64,000 bases of DNA from an uncultured Opitutia bacterium (GTDB lineage Bacteria > Verrucomicrobiota > Verrucomicrobiia > Opitutales > Opitutaceae). A model generated the notes under the pieces. That model saw nothing but the letters and a program-made list of their open reading frames with translations, had not been told where the DNA came from and made no database searches. The position numbers were made by a program, and so were the translations under genes. Below are positions 44,349 to 53,658 of the stretch, piece after piece. The DNA is taken from assembly GCA_903862955.1 (NCBI GenBank), contig CAIPAH010000011.1, positions 52,379 to 116,378 of the forward strand. The letters are read 5' to 3'. The first letter of the stretch is position 1. Every line of letters starts with the position of its first letter.

Positions 44349-45860
44349 TCAGCGGTTGTTGAGCCACTGGCCAAGCGGGCCCTGGTAGAAGCCGAGGAAA
44401 ATCGTCGCAAGGGCGAGCACGCCCAGCATCAGCCCGGCCATGAGGCCCACCGGCGCGCGCGCGGGTTGCGGCGCGGCCTCGCCGTCGGGTGAAACCCAGT
44501 TCGAGAAGAACACGGCGCGGATCCAGCCGAAGTAGTAGTAAATCGAGATCACCACCGCGACGACGGCCACCGCGAGCAGGCCGTAGAGCCCCGCTTGGAA
44601 GGCGGCGATGAAGATGAAGAGCTTGCCCATGAACCCGGCCAGCGGCGGGATGCCGGCGAGCGAGCCGAGGCCGATCGCGAGCACGAGCGCGAGGAACGGG
44701 CGGTCCTTGGCCAGCCCCGCATAATGGCTGATTTCCTGGTCGGCATCTTCCGGCCCCGCCACCTGCGCCATCACGCCGAACACCGCAAACGACGCCAGCA
44801 GGTAGGCGAACAGGTAAAAATAGATCGCGCCCACCGCCATCGATTGCGTGCCGGCGGCAACGACGCCCAGCAGCAGGAAGCCCGCGTGCGAGACGCCGGA
44901 GAGGCCCATCAGGCGCTTGACGTTGTGCTGCGTCAGCGCCGCCAGACTGCCGAACAGCAGCGTGGCCGCCGCCATTACGGTCAGCACCGGCGCTAGCAAC
45001 CAGGCGTAGGGCGAAAACGTCCGCGCCACGATCAACAGTACGAGGAAACCGGCCGCCTTCGAAGCCACCGCGAGAAAGGCCGTCACCGGCGTCGGCGCGC
45101 CTTGGTAAACGTCGGGCACCCAGATCTGGAACGGAAACGCGGCGATCTTGAAGGCGACGCCCGAAAGCACGAGGACGATGCCCACGCTCGCGAGGAAGTT
45201 GTGCGGGTTGGCCGCGAGGAAGGCGCGGAGCTCGTCGAAGTTCATCGCCGACGCCGTGTGCGCTGGCAGCGAGGGGTTTCCGCCCACGCCGTAGAGCAGC
45301 ACGATGCCGAAGAGCAGGATCGCCGAGCTGAGCGCACCCATGATCAGGTATTTCAGGCCGGCCTCGAGCGAGAACGGGCTGTTGCGGAAATAGCTGACGA
45401 GGATGTAGAGACCGATCGTCACCGTCTCCAGCGTGACGAACAGCATCACGAAGTGGTTGCTCTGCACGAGGAGCATCATCGCCGCCGTGACCACGAGCAG
45501 GATGTGGTAAAACTCGGTGTGCGCCACGCGCTGGCGGGCGAGGCAGACGGTGCCGAGCACGCCGGTGAGCAGCGCGGCGAGCAGGAAGAACACCCGCATC
45601 AACTGGCCTTCCTGGGAGTGGTAGAGCAGGCCGTTGAAACTCTCACCCTCCGTGATGCCGCAGCAGGCGGTCAGCAGCTGGCCCGCCAACAACGCCAGCA
45701 CGCCCAGCAGCGCCACGCCCGGGAGCGCGGAGTGCAGGCGCTTGGGCAGCACGATCTCGAGGACCAGCAGCAGCAGCGCGAGACAGCCGAGCATCAACTC
45801 GGGCAGGATCGAGGTCCACGTGTTGCTGGCGGCGAGGGCTTGGAGGGAAGGGATGTCCAT
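44349..45860 (-). CDS. nuoN: NADH:quinone oxidoreductase subunit N
   Basis: A 503-residue antiporter-like membrane subunit of complex I with about 14 helices. The conserved lysine-bearing segment (ASKAAGFLVLLIVART), VPDVYQGAPTPVTAFLAV and the stretch AYSGVSH-like GLSGVSHAGFLLLG identify it. It is the last gene of the operon, 6 nt after nuoM. Confidence 0.97.
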   Translation of the reverse strand: MDIPSLQALAASNTWTSILPELMLGCLALLLLVLEIVLPKRLHSALPGVALLGVLALLAGQLLTACCGITEGESFNGLLYHSQEGQLMRVFFLLAALLTGVLGTVCLARQRVAHTEFYHILLVVTAAMMLLVQSNHFVMLFVTLETVTIGLYILVSYFRNSPFSLEAGLKYLIMGALSSAILLFGIVLLYGVGGNPSLPAHTASAMNFDELRAFLAANPHNFLASVGIVLVLSGVAFKIAAFPFQIWVPDVYQGAPTPVTAFLAVASKAAGFLVLLIVARTFSPYAWLLAPVLTVMAAATLLFGSLAALTQHNVKRLMGLSGVSHAGFLLLGVVAAGTQSMAVGAIYFYLFAYLLASFAVFGVMAQVAGPEDADQEISHYAGLAKDRPFLALVLAIGLGSLAGIPPLAGFMGKLFIFIAAFQAGLYGLLAVAVVAVVISIYYYFGWIRAVFFSNWVSPDGEAAPQPARAPVGLMAGLMLGVLALATIFLGFYQGPLGQWLNNR

Positions 45861-45866
45861 GGCGTC

Positions 45867-47378
45867 TTATTTGCCAGCAACGGCGGAATAAACCGTGTTG
45901 AGCGTGTCGTTGAGCGGCGCCGACAGGGACTTCGGCCAGAAGCCGATGAAGAGCAGCGTCGCCAGGAGGATCAGCGCCGGGATCTTCTCGCGCCAGTTCA
46001 GGTCTGCCGGCGGATGCTGCGCGGCGACGGCGGCAAACGCGTCGGTCGGCGGGCCGAAGAACACGCGAGCGGCGGCGCGGAGGCCGTAAATCGCGGAGAT
46101 GATCACCCCGGAGATGGCGATGACGGTGAGGCAGTGCGAGAACTGCCACAGCGCGACGAAGATCGTGAGTTCGCCCCAGAAGTTCGCAAAGCCCGGCAGG
46201 CCGATGCTGGCGAAAGTCGCGGCGACAAAGAAGGCCGCGAGGACCGGCGTCTTCTGCGCGAGCCCGCCCATTTCCGTCAGCTCAAAGGTGTGCGTGCGGT
46301 GATAGATGCTGGTCGCGAGCAGGAAGAGCAGCGCCACGGACAGGCCGTGCGCCACCATCAGCAGCACCACGCCGCCGGCGCCGAGCACGGAGTAGCAGGC
46401 GACGCCGAGGAAGGCGTAGCCCATGTGCATCACGGAGCTGTAACCGATGACCTGCTTGAGGTCGCGCTGCGCCATCGTGATGAAGCCGACGATCAGGACG
46501 TTGCCCACCGCGGCGAGCGCGGCGAGGGTGTGCGCCCAGTGCGCCGAGCCGAGCGGCAGCAGCGGGAGGGCGATCTGGATCAGGCCGTAGAGGCCGAATT
46601 TCTTGAGTACACCGGCGTGCAGCATCGCGGCGGAACTCGGCGCGGCGCCGTAGCCGAGGGGCGCCCACGTGTGCAGTGGCCAGAGGGAAACCAGGATGCC
46701 GAAGCCGAACATCAGCAGCGCGAAAATGTTGTGCTGGAGCGTCGCGGCCAGCGGGCGCGCGGCGATGATCTCGCGGAGCGTGATCAGGTCGAAGGACGTT
46801 GCCCCACTCTTCACGTAGAGCGCGATCAAGCCGACGAGCGACAGCATCGCGCCGAGCGTGAGGTAGATCGTCACCTTCATCGCCGCGTAGCTGCGGTCGC
46901 GTCCACCCCAGATGCCGATCATGATGAAGGTCGGGATGAGCGCGAGTTCGTGGAAAAAGTAGAAGAAGAACACGTCCACGCTGGCGAACACACCCATCAG
47001 GCCGGCCTGCATGACGAGCAGCAGCATCAGGTAGATCTTGAGCCGCTCCGCCGTGGACTGGATCGCGTAGAGCCCGGCGGCGAGGCCGACGAGGCCGGCG
47101 AGCACGAAGAGCGGGAGCGAAATGCCGTTGAGCCCGAGCGTCAGGCCGATGCCGAGGCCGTCGAGCCCCGTCGAATACCGCGTCAGGAACGCATAACCGT
47201 GCACCTGCGGCTGCGCCGAGTAGTGAAACCACGCGTGCAGCGCCAGCAGCGCGGGCAGCGCGAAGCCGACGTAGGCGAGGCGGATCGACCAGCGCTTCGG
47301 CAGGCCGCAGGCGATCGCGACCGCCACCGCAAGCGGGGCGACGATGGACGCGAGGAGAGGGTCGAAAGGCAGGTTCAT
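45867..47378 (-). CDS. nuoM: NADH:quinone oxidoreductase subunit M
   Basis: A 503-residue antiporter-like complex I subunit. GVFASVDVFFFYFFHELALIPTFIMIGIWGG, LPLWPLHTWAP-like SLWPLHTWAPLGYG and GYSSVMHMGYAFLG are diagnostic. It contributes one proton channel. It lies between nuoL and nuoN with gaps of 9 and 6 nt. Confidence 0.97.
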   Translation of the reverse strand: MNLPFDPLLASIVAPLAVAVAIACGLPKRWSIRLAYVGFALPALLALHAWFHYSAQPQVHGYAFLTRYSTGLDGLGIGLTLGLNGISLPLFVLAGLVGLAAGLYAIQSTAERLKIYLMLLLVMQAGLMGVFASVDVFFFYFFHELALIPTFIMIGIWGGRDRSYAAMKVTIYLTLGAMLSLVGLIALYVKSGATSFDLITLREIIAARPLAATLQHNIFALLMFGFGILVSLWPLHTWAPLGYGAAPSSAAMLHAGVLKKFGLYGLIQIALPLLPLGSAHWAHTLAALAAVGNVLIVGFITMAQRDLKQVIGYSSVMHMGYAFLGVACYSVLGAGGVVLLMVAHGLSVALLFLLATSIYHRTHTFELTEMGGLAQKTPVLAAFFVAATFASIGLPGFANFWGELTIFVALWQFSHCLTVIAISGVIISAIYGLRAAARVFFGPPTDAFAAVAAQHPPADLNWREKIPALILLATLLFIGFWPKSLSAPLNDTLNTVYSAVAGK

Positions 47379-47387
47379 CGCAGATTT

Positions 47388-49283
47388 TTAGAACACACCG
47401 GTGGCGAACAGCCAGAGGACAACCACGCCGCCGAGGAACCAGTAGAGATAGACGTTGAGCTTGCCGACATGCAGCGCCCGCGCGCCGAGGCCAAATAGCC
47501 CGACAACGCCCGCGAATCCCCGGATGATGAGCCCGGCGAGGAAGATCTGCTCCAGGAAGTTGAGGAGCAGGGCGAAACGCTGCTGCACTTTGTCGATGTA
47601 CCACTGGTAGATCTCATCGAACCAGAGCTTCGACGCCAGCAGCCGGAACAGTCCCGGAGCGCGGGCCTCGAGCGGATCGGTCGCAGCGGGCTTGTAAAAG
47701 AACAGCGCGGTACCGGCGCCGAGGATGAGGACCACGAGGCTGGTGATGAGGATCGTGGTGTGATCACCGCCGTGCGCCTCAGGGATAAGCTCGAACACCC
47801 CGGTAAAAACCTTCGGGTAGATCGCAACGTAGCCGCCGATGGCGGCGAGGATGGCGAGCACCACAAGCGGCAACGTGAGCGTGAGTCCGCCCTCGTGCGC
47901 GTGCGCCGCCGACTCGCTGCGGGGCTCGCCGAAGAAAGTGATGCGCCAGAGCCGCGTCATGTAGAGCGCGGTCAGGATGGCCGTGAACGCGAGGACGAGG
48001 AAGACTGCCTTGTTGTTCGCGAAGGCGAGATAGAGGATGGCGTCCTTCGAGAAGAAGCCCGCGAGTCCCGGCAGGCCGATGATGGCCGCCACGCCGATCG
48101 TGAACGTCCAGAACGTCAGAGGCATCCGCGTGCGGAGCCCGCCCATCTTGAAGATGTCCTGTTCGTGGTGACAGCCATGGATGACTGAGCCGGAGCCGAG
48201 GAAGAGCAGCGCCTTGAAGAAGGCGTGGGTCGTCAGGTGGAACATCGCGGCGCCGACGCCGGCGGCGGCCACCACGACCAAAGTCCTGTGTTCACCACTT
48301 CCTCCAGTAATTGCGACAGGGTCATGATTCCCGCTTCCCAACCCAAACGCCGCGACCATGTAGCCGAGCTGGGAGAGCGTGGAGTAAGCCAGGACCTTCT
48401 TGATATCGCTCTGCGTGATGGCGCAGCAGGCGGCGTAAAGTGCGGTGGCAGTGCCGGTCCACATGATGACCGTGAGCGCGTCGGGAACCATCAGCACGTT
48501 GATCCGGCAAAGCATGTAGACACCGGCGGCGACCATGGTGGCCGCATGGATGAGGGCGGACACCGGGGTCGGGCCTTCCATCGCGTCGGGGAGCCAGACT
48601 TGCAGGGGGAGTTGGGCGGACTTGCCGACGGCGCCGCAGAAGAGCAGCAGGGCGATGCCGGTGCTGAACACGTGGTGGGCGCCAAGGGCCGAAAGGTTGA
48701 CCGTGCCGTTGGCCCAGTAGCACCAGATGATGCCGATCAGGAAACCGAAGTCCCCCACCCGGTTCGTGATGAAAGCCTTCTTGGCCGCCTCACTGGCGGA
48801 TGTCTTTTCATACCAATGGCCGATGAGCAGCCAGGAGCTGAAACCGACCAGCTCCCAGAAGATGAACATCATGAAGAGATTGTCGGCCAGGACGATGCCG
48901 ATCATCGAAAACATGAAGATCGAGAGGCCGCCGAAGTAGCGCCCCTTGGCCGCGTCGTCGTGCATGTAACCCAGCGAAAAGACGTGCACGCCGAGTCCGA
49001 CGATGCCGACGATGCAGAGCATCAGCGCGGCGAGGTCGTCGTATTTGAATCCGATCGAAAGCGCGAAATTGCCCAGATGGAGCCATTCCGTGCCACCCTC
49101 GAAGCGGAAGCCGCCCAGCGCCATCTTCAGGGCGCGGAAGCAGATCAGGGCGGCCACCAGCGTCGACAGCGCCGCGGCCCAAGAGCCGCGCTTGCGCAGG
49201 AAGAGCGCAATCAGCACGGCGGCCCAGAGCGGCTCAAGCAGGATGTAGGGGACCACGACGGTGTGCGTGAAAGTGTGTTCCAT
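47388..49283 (-). CDS. nuoL: NADH:quinone oxidoreductase subunit L, with a short insertion
   Basis: A 631-residue antiporter-like complex I subunit. FSLGYMHDDAAKGRYFGGLSIFMFSM, FWELVGFSSWLLIGHWYEK, VWLPDAMEGPTPVSALIHAATMVAAGVY and FHLTTHAFFKALLFLGSGSVIHGCHHEQD are diagnostic. An insertion of about 26 residues (GSGNHDPVAITGGSGEHRTLV) interrupts the segment where other NuoL proteins run straight from AAFGLG to AAMFHLTTHAFFKALLF; its DNA, about 48270-48338, is less GC-rich than its surroundings. The frame stays open and the essential residues around it are intact. Confidence 0.96.
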   Translation of the reverse strand: MEHTFTHTVVVPYILLEPLWAAVLIALFLRKRGSWAAALSTLVAALICFRALKMALGGFRFEGGTEWLHLGNFALSIGFKYDDLAALMLCIVGIVGLGVHVFSLGYMHDDAAKGRYFGGLSIFMFSMIGIVLADNLFMMFIFWELVGFSSWLLIGHWYEKTSASEAAKKAFITNRVGDFGFLIGIIWCYWANGTVNLSALGAHHVFSTGIALLLFCGAVGKSAQLPLQVWLPDAMEGPTPVSALIHAATMVAAGVYMLCRINVLMVPDALTVIMWTGTATALYAACCAITQSDIKKVLAYSTLSQLGYMVAAFGLGSGNHDPVAITGGSGEHRTLVVVAAAGVGAAMFHLTTHAFFKALLFLGSGSVIHGCHHEQDIFKMGGLRTRMPLTFWTFTIGVAAIIGLPGLAGFFSKDAILYLAFANNKAVFLVLAFTAILTALYMTRLWRITFFGEPRSESAAHAHEGGLTLTLPLVVLAILAAIGGYVAIYPKVFTGVFELIPEAHGGDHTTILITSLVVLILGAGTALFFYKPAATDPLEARAPGLFRLLASKLWFDEIYQWYIDKVQQRFALLLNFLEQIFLAGLIIRGFAGVVGLFGLGARALHVGKLNVYLYWFLGGVVVLWLFATGVF

Positions 49284-49290
49284 GGGCGCG

Positions 49291-49599
49291 TCAGTGTTTC
49301 AGCGCGTTGAGTTCGTCCACCTGCACCGTGCGGCGCATGCGGAAGAGCGCCACGATGATGGCGAGGCCAACCGCGACCTCGGCGGCGGCGATGGTCAGGA
49401 TGAAGAACACGAAGACGTTGCCGTCCAGGGTGCCGTTGAAGCGGGAGAACGCGACGAGCGCGAGGGTCGAGGCGACGAGCATCAGCTCGAGGCTCATGAA
49501 GATCACCAGCGTGTTCTTGCGCAGGAGCACGCCGAAGAAGCCGATGACAAACAGCAGCGCGCTGAGCGTGACGTAGGTGTTGAGTCCGGCGTGGATCAT
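49291..49599 (-). CDS. nuoK: NADH:quinone oxidoreductase subunit K
   Basis: A 102-residue three-helix complex I subunit: [24 protein letters not shown] and [23 protein letters not shown] hold the conserved glutamates for proton transfer. The ATG at 49599 overlaps the nuoJ stop by four bases, which decides the start; the longer in-frame extension reads through nuoJ. Confidence 0.96.
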   Translation of the reverse strand: MIHAGLNTYVTLSALLFVIGFFGVLLRKNTLVIFMSLELMLVASTLALVAFSRFNGTLDGNVFVFFILTIAAAEVAVGLAIIVALFRMRRTVQVDELNALKH

Positions 49600-50111
49600 G
49601 AGGTGCCCTCCACGGCGTCCAGCTTTCGACTCAGCACGATCACGCCGAGCATGGCCGCCAGCAGCAGGAAGCCCATGACCTGCACGGGCAGCAGGTAGGT
49701 GGTGAAAAGCTGGTAGGCGTAGGGCTTGAGCGCGGCGCCGACGCCCGAGCCGTAGTTGGGATTGGGCGCGTCCAGGTGGCCGCGCGTGGCAAACGAGCAG
49801 ATGCCGACCAGGAGCAGGCCCGCGGCGAGGGCCGCGGCGACGGTCGAGAAGCTCTTGAAGCTGATCGACTGTTTCCCCTGCACGTCGAGCAGCATGATGA
49901 TGAAGAGGAACAGCGCGACGACCGCGCCCGCGTAAACCAGCAGCAGCAGGAACGCCAGCAGGTAGGCGTCGAGCTGGACGAACAGCCCCGCCACGCCCAC
50001 CAGGCACAGCAGGAAGCACATCGCGGCGTTGACGGCGTTCTTGTTCACGACGGTGCCCACGGCGCAGATGACCGTGAACAGGGCGAAGAGGTTGAAGAGG
50101 AGGGCGCTCAT
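49596..50111 (-). CDS. nuoJ: NADH:quinone oxidoreductase subunit J
   Basis: A 171-residue complex I subunit with five helices. [16 protein letters not shown] and [24 protein letters not shown] are the conserved segments. It couples to nuoK by an ATGA overlap and follows nuoI by 9 nt. Confidence 0.96.
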   Translation of the reverse strand: MSALLFNLFALFTVICAVGTVVNKNAVNAAMCFLLCLVGVAGLFVQLDAYLLAFLLLLVYAGAVVALFLFIIMLLDVQGKQSISFKSFSTVAAALAAGLLLVGICSFATRGHLDAPNPNYGSGVGAALKPYAYQLFTTYLLPVQVMGFLLLAAMLGVIVLSRKLDAVEGTS

Positions 50112-50120
50112 CGTCGGCGA

Positions 50121-50660
50121 TCAGTGGGCGTTGCCGTGCTCGGCGGCGGCCTTTTTCTTGTCCCACTTGAAATGCTGGTCCGGCAGCGTGCCGCCGAGCT
50201 CGTAGAGCCGGTCCTTGTGGTTGACCATCTCAGCGCGGGTGTAGCCGGACATGGAATACTGGTTCTGCAGGAAGATCGCCTCCTCGGGGCAGACCTCCTG
50301 GCACAGGCCGCAGTAGATGCAGCGCAGCATGTCGATGTCGAAGGCCTTGGGCGCCTTCTCGACCTGCGCGGTGGGCGCGTCGGCGGGAATCTCGCCGGGC
50401 GTGATGCGAATGGCCTTGGGCGGGCAGACGAACTCGCAGAGCTGGCACGAGACGCATTTCTCGCGGCCGTTCGGGTCGCGCACGAGCGTCGGCACGCCGC
50501 GGTAGCCGGGCGGGATCGCGGGGCGCTGCTCCGGATACTCGAGCGTCTCCGCCGGCTTGAGCAGCCGCTTGAACGTCGTCTTCAGCCCGCTGAGGATCGC
50601 CGGCAGGTAGGTGCGCTCCGCCAGGGACAGGGGTTTGCGTTCGAGAGGGATGATGGCCAT
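50121..50660 (-). CDS. nuoI: NADH:quinone oxidoreductase subunit I (two 4Fe-4S)
   Basis: A 179-residue ferredoxin-like complex I subunit. Two 4Fe-4S motifs are complete: C69, C72, C75, C79 ([12 protein letters not shown]) and C114, C117, C120, C124 ([12 protein letters not shown]). It passes electrons from the peripheral arm toward NuoB. The gene lies between nuoH and nuoJ. Confidence 0.97.
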   Translation of the reverse strand: MAIIPLERKPLSLAERTYLPAILSGLKTTFKRLLKPAETLEYPEQRPAIPPGYRGVPTLVRDPNGREKCVSCQLCEFVCPPKAIRITPGEIPADAPTAQVEKAPKAFDIDMLRCIYCGLCQEVCPEEAIFLQNQYSMSGYTRAEMVNHKDRLYELGGTLPDQHFKWDKKKAAAEHGNAH

Positions 50661-50673
50661 GGCGGTGGAGCGG

Positions 50674-51840
50674 TCAGCGTTCGATAAACGCGATGGCGAG
50701 CGCGTAGAAAATGAGGTTGGCGATGGCGAGCGGCAGGAGCTTCTGCCAGCCGAGTTTCATGACCTGGTCGTAGCGGAACCGCGGGACGGTCCAGCGCACC
50801 CACATGAAGATGAACAGCAGGACGACGATCTTGCCGAGGAAGAACGCGATGGAAACCACGCCGACGAACAGCGGATGCAGCGTGAACGCCGCGCCGGTCA
50901 GGTGGCGCAGCCACCCAAAGAAGTCCGCGAGCGACAGCCACGGCAGTGGGTTCCAGCCGCCGAGGAAAAGGAGCGTGAACACACCCGAGCCGACGATCAT
51001 GTGCGAGTATTCCGCGACGAAGAAGAGCGACCACTTGAACGCGCCGTATTCCGTGTGGAAGCCGCCGACCAGGTCGGCCTCGGACTCGGGCATGTCGAAC
51101 GGCTGGCGGTTTGTCTCGGCAAAGAGCGAAACCAGGAAGATCGCGGCCGACAGCGGCATCAGGAAGACGAACCACGCTCCGCCCCAGAAGCCAGGCAGGC
51201 TCTGGAACGCCACGACCTTCGCCAGGCTCATCGTGCCGGGCGTGCCGGGGGCGTTGATCCAGAGGAAAACCGGGACCACCGAGAGCGTCATCGACAGCTC
51301 ATACGAGATCAGCTGCGCCGACGCGCGGACGCCGCCGAGGAAGGGATATTTCGAGTTGGACGCCCAGCCGGCGAGAATGAGCGAATAAACGCCGAGTGAC
51401 GACACCGCGAAGACCGCGAGTAGGCCCACGTCGACGTTGGCCAGCATGAGCGGCAGCGTGCGACCCGCGCCGTCGAGATACGCGCCGAACGGCACGACCG
51501 TGACGGTGGTAAACGCGGGCATCATCGCGAGCGCGGGCGCGAGGATGAAGTAGAGCTTGTTCACGTGGCCGGGCAGCGGCTCCTCCTTGAAGAGGAACTT
51601 CGCGCCGTCGGCGATGAGGTGAAACACGCCGAGCCGCTGCAGGAACTTCCCGAGCACGGGAACGTAGGCGAACCACGGCACGATGGCGCGGTTGGGACCC
51701 GGCCGGCCCTGCATCCACGCGGAGACTTTGCGCTCGGCCAGCGAGCAGGCGCCGGCGAACGGGAAAATGACCGCGATCACCGCCAGGCCCTTGAGGACGC
51801 CTTGCAGGATGGGATTCAAATTGAACCAGAGGTTGAACAT
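50674..51840 (-). CDS. nuoH: NADH:quinone oxidoreductase subunit H
   Basis: A 388-residue quinone-chamber subunit of complex I with eight helices. AERKVSAWMQGRPGPNRA, LGVYSLILAGWASNSKYPFLGGVRA and FAETNRQPFDMPESEADLVGGFHTEY are diagnostic. The ATG at 51840 follows the nuoG stop by 2 nt; an in-frame extension upstream reads through a dispersed repeat and was rejected. Confidence 0.97.
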   Translation of the reverse strand: MFNLWFNLNPILQGVLKGLAVIAVIFPFAGACSLAERKVSAWMQGRPGPNRAIVPWFAYVPVLGKFLQRLGVFHLIADGAKFLFKEEPLPGHVNKLYFILAPALAMMPAFTTVTVVPFGAYLDGAGRTLPLMLANVDVGLLAVFAVSSLGVYSLILAGWASNSKYPFLGGVRASAQLISYELSMTLSVVPVFLWINAPGTPGTMSLAKVVAFQSLPGFWGGAWFVFLMPLSAAIFLVSLFAETNRQPFDMPESEADLVGGFHTEYGAFKWSLFFVAEYSHMIVGSGVFTLLFLGGWNPLPWLSLADFFGWLRHLTGAAFTLHPLFVGVVSIAFFLGKIVVLLFIFMWVRWTVPRFRYDQVMKLGWQKLLPLAIANLIFYALAIAFIER

Positions 51841-51842
51841 GA

Positions 51843-53558
51843 TCAGGCGGGCCTGCCCTCCGTAGCCTTGGCGGAGGAGGGTTTGTAGTGCAGCGTCTCG
51901 CCCTCGGCGAAGGGCAGTGCGGCCCACGGCGTGGCGTCGAGCAGGAGGCCGGTCTCGGGCAGGTTGGCGAACGTCATCGTGCCCAGCGCGGGCACCGCGG
52001 CGGCGATCGCCGACCAGAGCGCGCCGATTTCCGAAGCCACCGCGGTGCCGGAGGCGGCAGCGGCGAGCTTCGCGAGGACGACGAGATCGTCGGTCGCACC
52101 GGCCGGCGCGGGCACGGCCTTGAGAAACTTCTGCACGCGGAACTGCTGGTTCACGAACGTGCCGTTCTTCTCGAACACAGTCAGCGTGGGCAGCACGACA
52201 CGGGCCGCCGCGCTCGTGGCGTTGGCGTGGGTGCCGAGGTAAATGACGGAAACCTTGGCGAGCTGGCCCGCGGTCAGGCCGGCGGCGGCGAGATCCTCAC
52301 CGACGGAAACGACGGTCTTCACCGTGCCGGCGTCGATCGCGGCAGCGAGCGCGCTGAGCTGCGAAGAGGGCAGCGAAACGATCAGGCCGGTCACGAGGGC
52401 GCCGCGGACGTTCGGGTTGCGATCGGCCGAGACGAGAATCTTGTCCCCCTGCCCCACCCGGCTGACGAGGTAGGCCGGAGCCTTGAGCGCGGTGGCTAGC
52501 TTCTTCGTGAGGAACTGCTCCTCGACGGAACTGCGGCCGGAGCCGACGACGGCAATGCCGCCGGCGTTCGACTTGAAAAGATCGGCGGCAGCAGCGAGCG
52601 CGAGCTCGAGCGTGCTGGCGGCGCCGTTGAGCTTCACCGCGGTGAGGCGGTCCTCGGCGGCGACGGCCTTGTAGAGTTCGCGGCCGCTGTCGGCCATCCA
52701 CGTGTCGTTCACGTCGTCGTTGCGGCGTGGCGTGATGCGGTAGATGACCCCCTCGCGCGACCAGACGACGGTGTTGGCGCCGACGCTCGACTCGGTGTCG
52801 ATCGAGTTGGTCTGCTTGAGGAACCAGACGCGCATCTTGAAGCGGAAATCCGTGCTCGTCAGCGCGCCGACGGGGCAGATGTCCACCGTGTTGAGCGAGT
52901 AGTTGTTCTCCAGTTTTTTGCCCGGATAGCAGGTCAGCGTGGAGTAGCTGCCGCGGTCGATGAAGCCGAGGACGTCGTCCTTCGCGATCTCCTGCGAGAA
53001 GCGGATGCAGCGCGAGCAGAGGATGCAGCGCTCGTCGTCGAGCATGACGCGCGGCCCGAGCAGCGTGCGCTTGGGCTTCACGTTCTTCTGCTCGATGAAG
53101 CGCGAGTAGCCGCGGCCGTAGCCGGTGGACTGCTCCTGGAGCTTGCACTCGCCGGCCTGGTCGCAGATCGGGCAATCGAGCGGGTGGTTGATGAGGAGGA
53201 ACTCCATCACGCCCTCGCGGCAGTCCTTCACCTGGGGCGTCTGCGTGCGGATGTGGAGGCCGGCGGAGGCGTTCGTGGCGCAGCCGATCTGCGGGCGTGG
53301 GATCCAGTTGATCTTCTGCTTGCCTGTCGCGGGATCCATCACCGGGGCCTTCGTCGCCGGATCGACGGCCGGCATGCCCATTTCGATCAGGCACATCCGG
53401 CAGTTGCCCACGACGGTGAGCTTCGGGTGGTAGCAATAATGCGGTATATCGATGCCTCCCAGCCGGGCGGCCTCGATCACATTCGTGCCCTTCGGCACGG
53501 AGATCTCCTTGCCGTCGATATTGACGGTGACGAGCTCGGGTTTGGCAGGGGCGATCAT
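51843..53558 (-). CDS. nuoG: NADH:quinone oxidoreductase subunit G
   Basis: A 571-residue iron-sulfur subunit. The 2Fe-2S site is C42, C53, C56, C93; the His/Cys3 4Fe-4S site is H125, C129, C132, C138; another cluster begins C178, C181, C184 with a distant Cys in ICPVGAL. The molybdopterin-like C-terminal domain is shortened compared with E. coli (about 900 residues), a size seen in other phyla. The last residues SSAKATEG are encoded by a dispersed repeat (51849-51882), so the normal C-terminus may have been altered. nuoG is separated from nuoF by a GCGAAT inverted repeat. Confidence 0.95.
   Translation of the reverse strand: MIAPAKPELVTVNIDGKEISVPKGTNVIEAARLGGIDIPHYCYHPKLTVVGNCRMCLIEMGMPAVDPATKAPVMDPATGKQKINWIPRPQIGCATNASAGLHIRTQTPQVKDCREGVMEFLLINHPLDCPICDQAGECKLQEQSTGYGRGYSRFIEQKNVKPKRTLLGPRVMLDDERCILCSRCIRFSQEIAKDDVLGFIDRGSYSTLTCYPGKKLENNYSLNTVDICPVGALTSTDFRFKMRVWFLKQTNSIDTESSVGANTVVWSREGVIYRITPRRNDDVNDTWMADSGRELYKAVAAEDRLTAVKLNGAASTLELALAAAADLFKSNAGGIAVVGSGRSSVEEQFLTKKLATALKAPAYLVSRVGQGDKILVSADRNPNVRGALVTGLIVSLPSSQLSALAAAIDAGTVKTVVSVGEDLAAAGLTAGQLAKVSVIYLGTHANATSAAARVVLPTLTVFEKNGTFVNQQFRVQKFLKAVPAPAGATDDLVVLAKLAAAASGTAVASEIGALWSAIAAAVPALGTMTFANLPETGLLLDATPWAALPFAEGETLHYKPSSAKATEGRPA
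51849..51882. repeat. AAGGCTACGG-family element at the 3' end of nuoG
   Basis: Read on the minus strand, CCTCCTCCGCCAAGGCTACG followed by GAGGGC encodes the SSAKATEG tail of NuoG. The core word recurs at 58305-58330 and, as a palindrome, at 58390-58415. It sits at the nuoG/nuoH junction and leaves the reading frame open. Confidence 0.65.
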
Positions 53559-53573
53559 CGAAAAAGGAGAGTG

Positions 53574-53656
53574 TTTGGCCCGCGAATTACGCGAATGAAC
53601 GCGAATTGTCCGGAAGGTCTTTAAGATTCGTGGGCATTAGCGTGATTCGCGGGCAA
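53574..53656. repeat. GCGAAT inverted repeat, copy 3
   Basis: Left arm 53574-53606 and right arm 53625-53656 are complementary over most of about 30 nt, each with three GCGAAT-type words. The element fills the 100-nt gap between nuoG and nuoF; most other gaps in the operon are 20 nt or less. Confidence 0.9.
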
Positions 53657-53658
53657 AC

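Noticed and set aside
45102..47498. 798-aa plus-strand frame over nuoN and nuoM
   Set aside because: Antisense of certain complex I genes; product is Glu/Arg-rich without domains.
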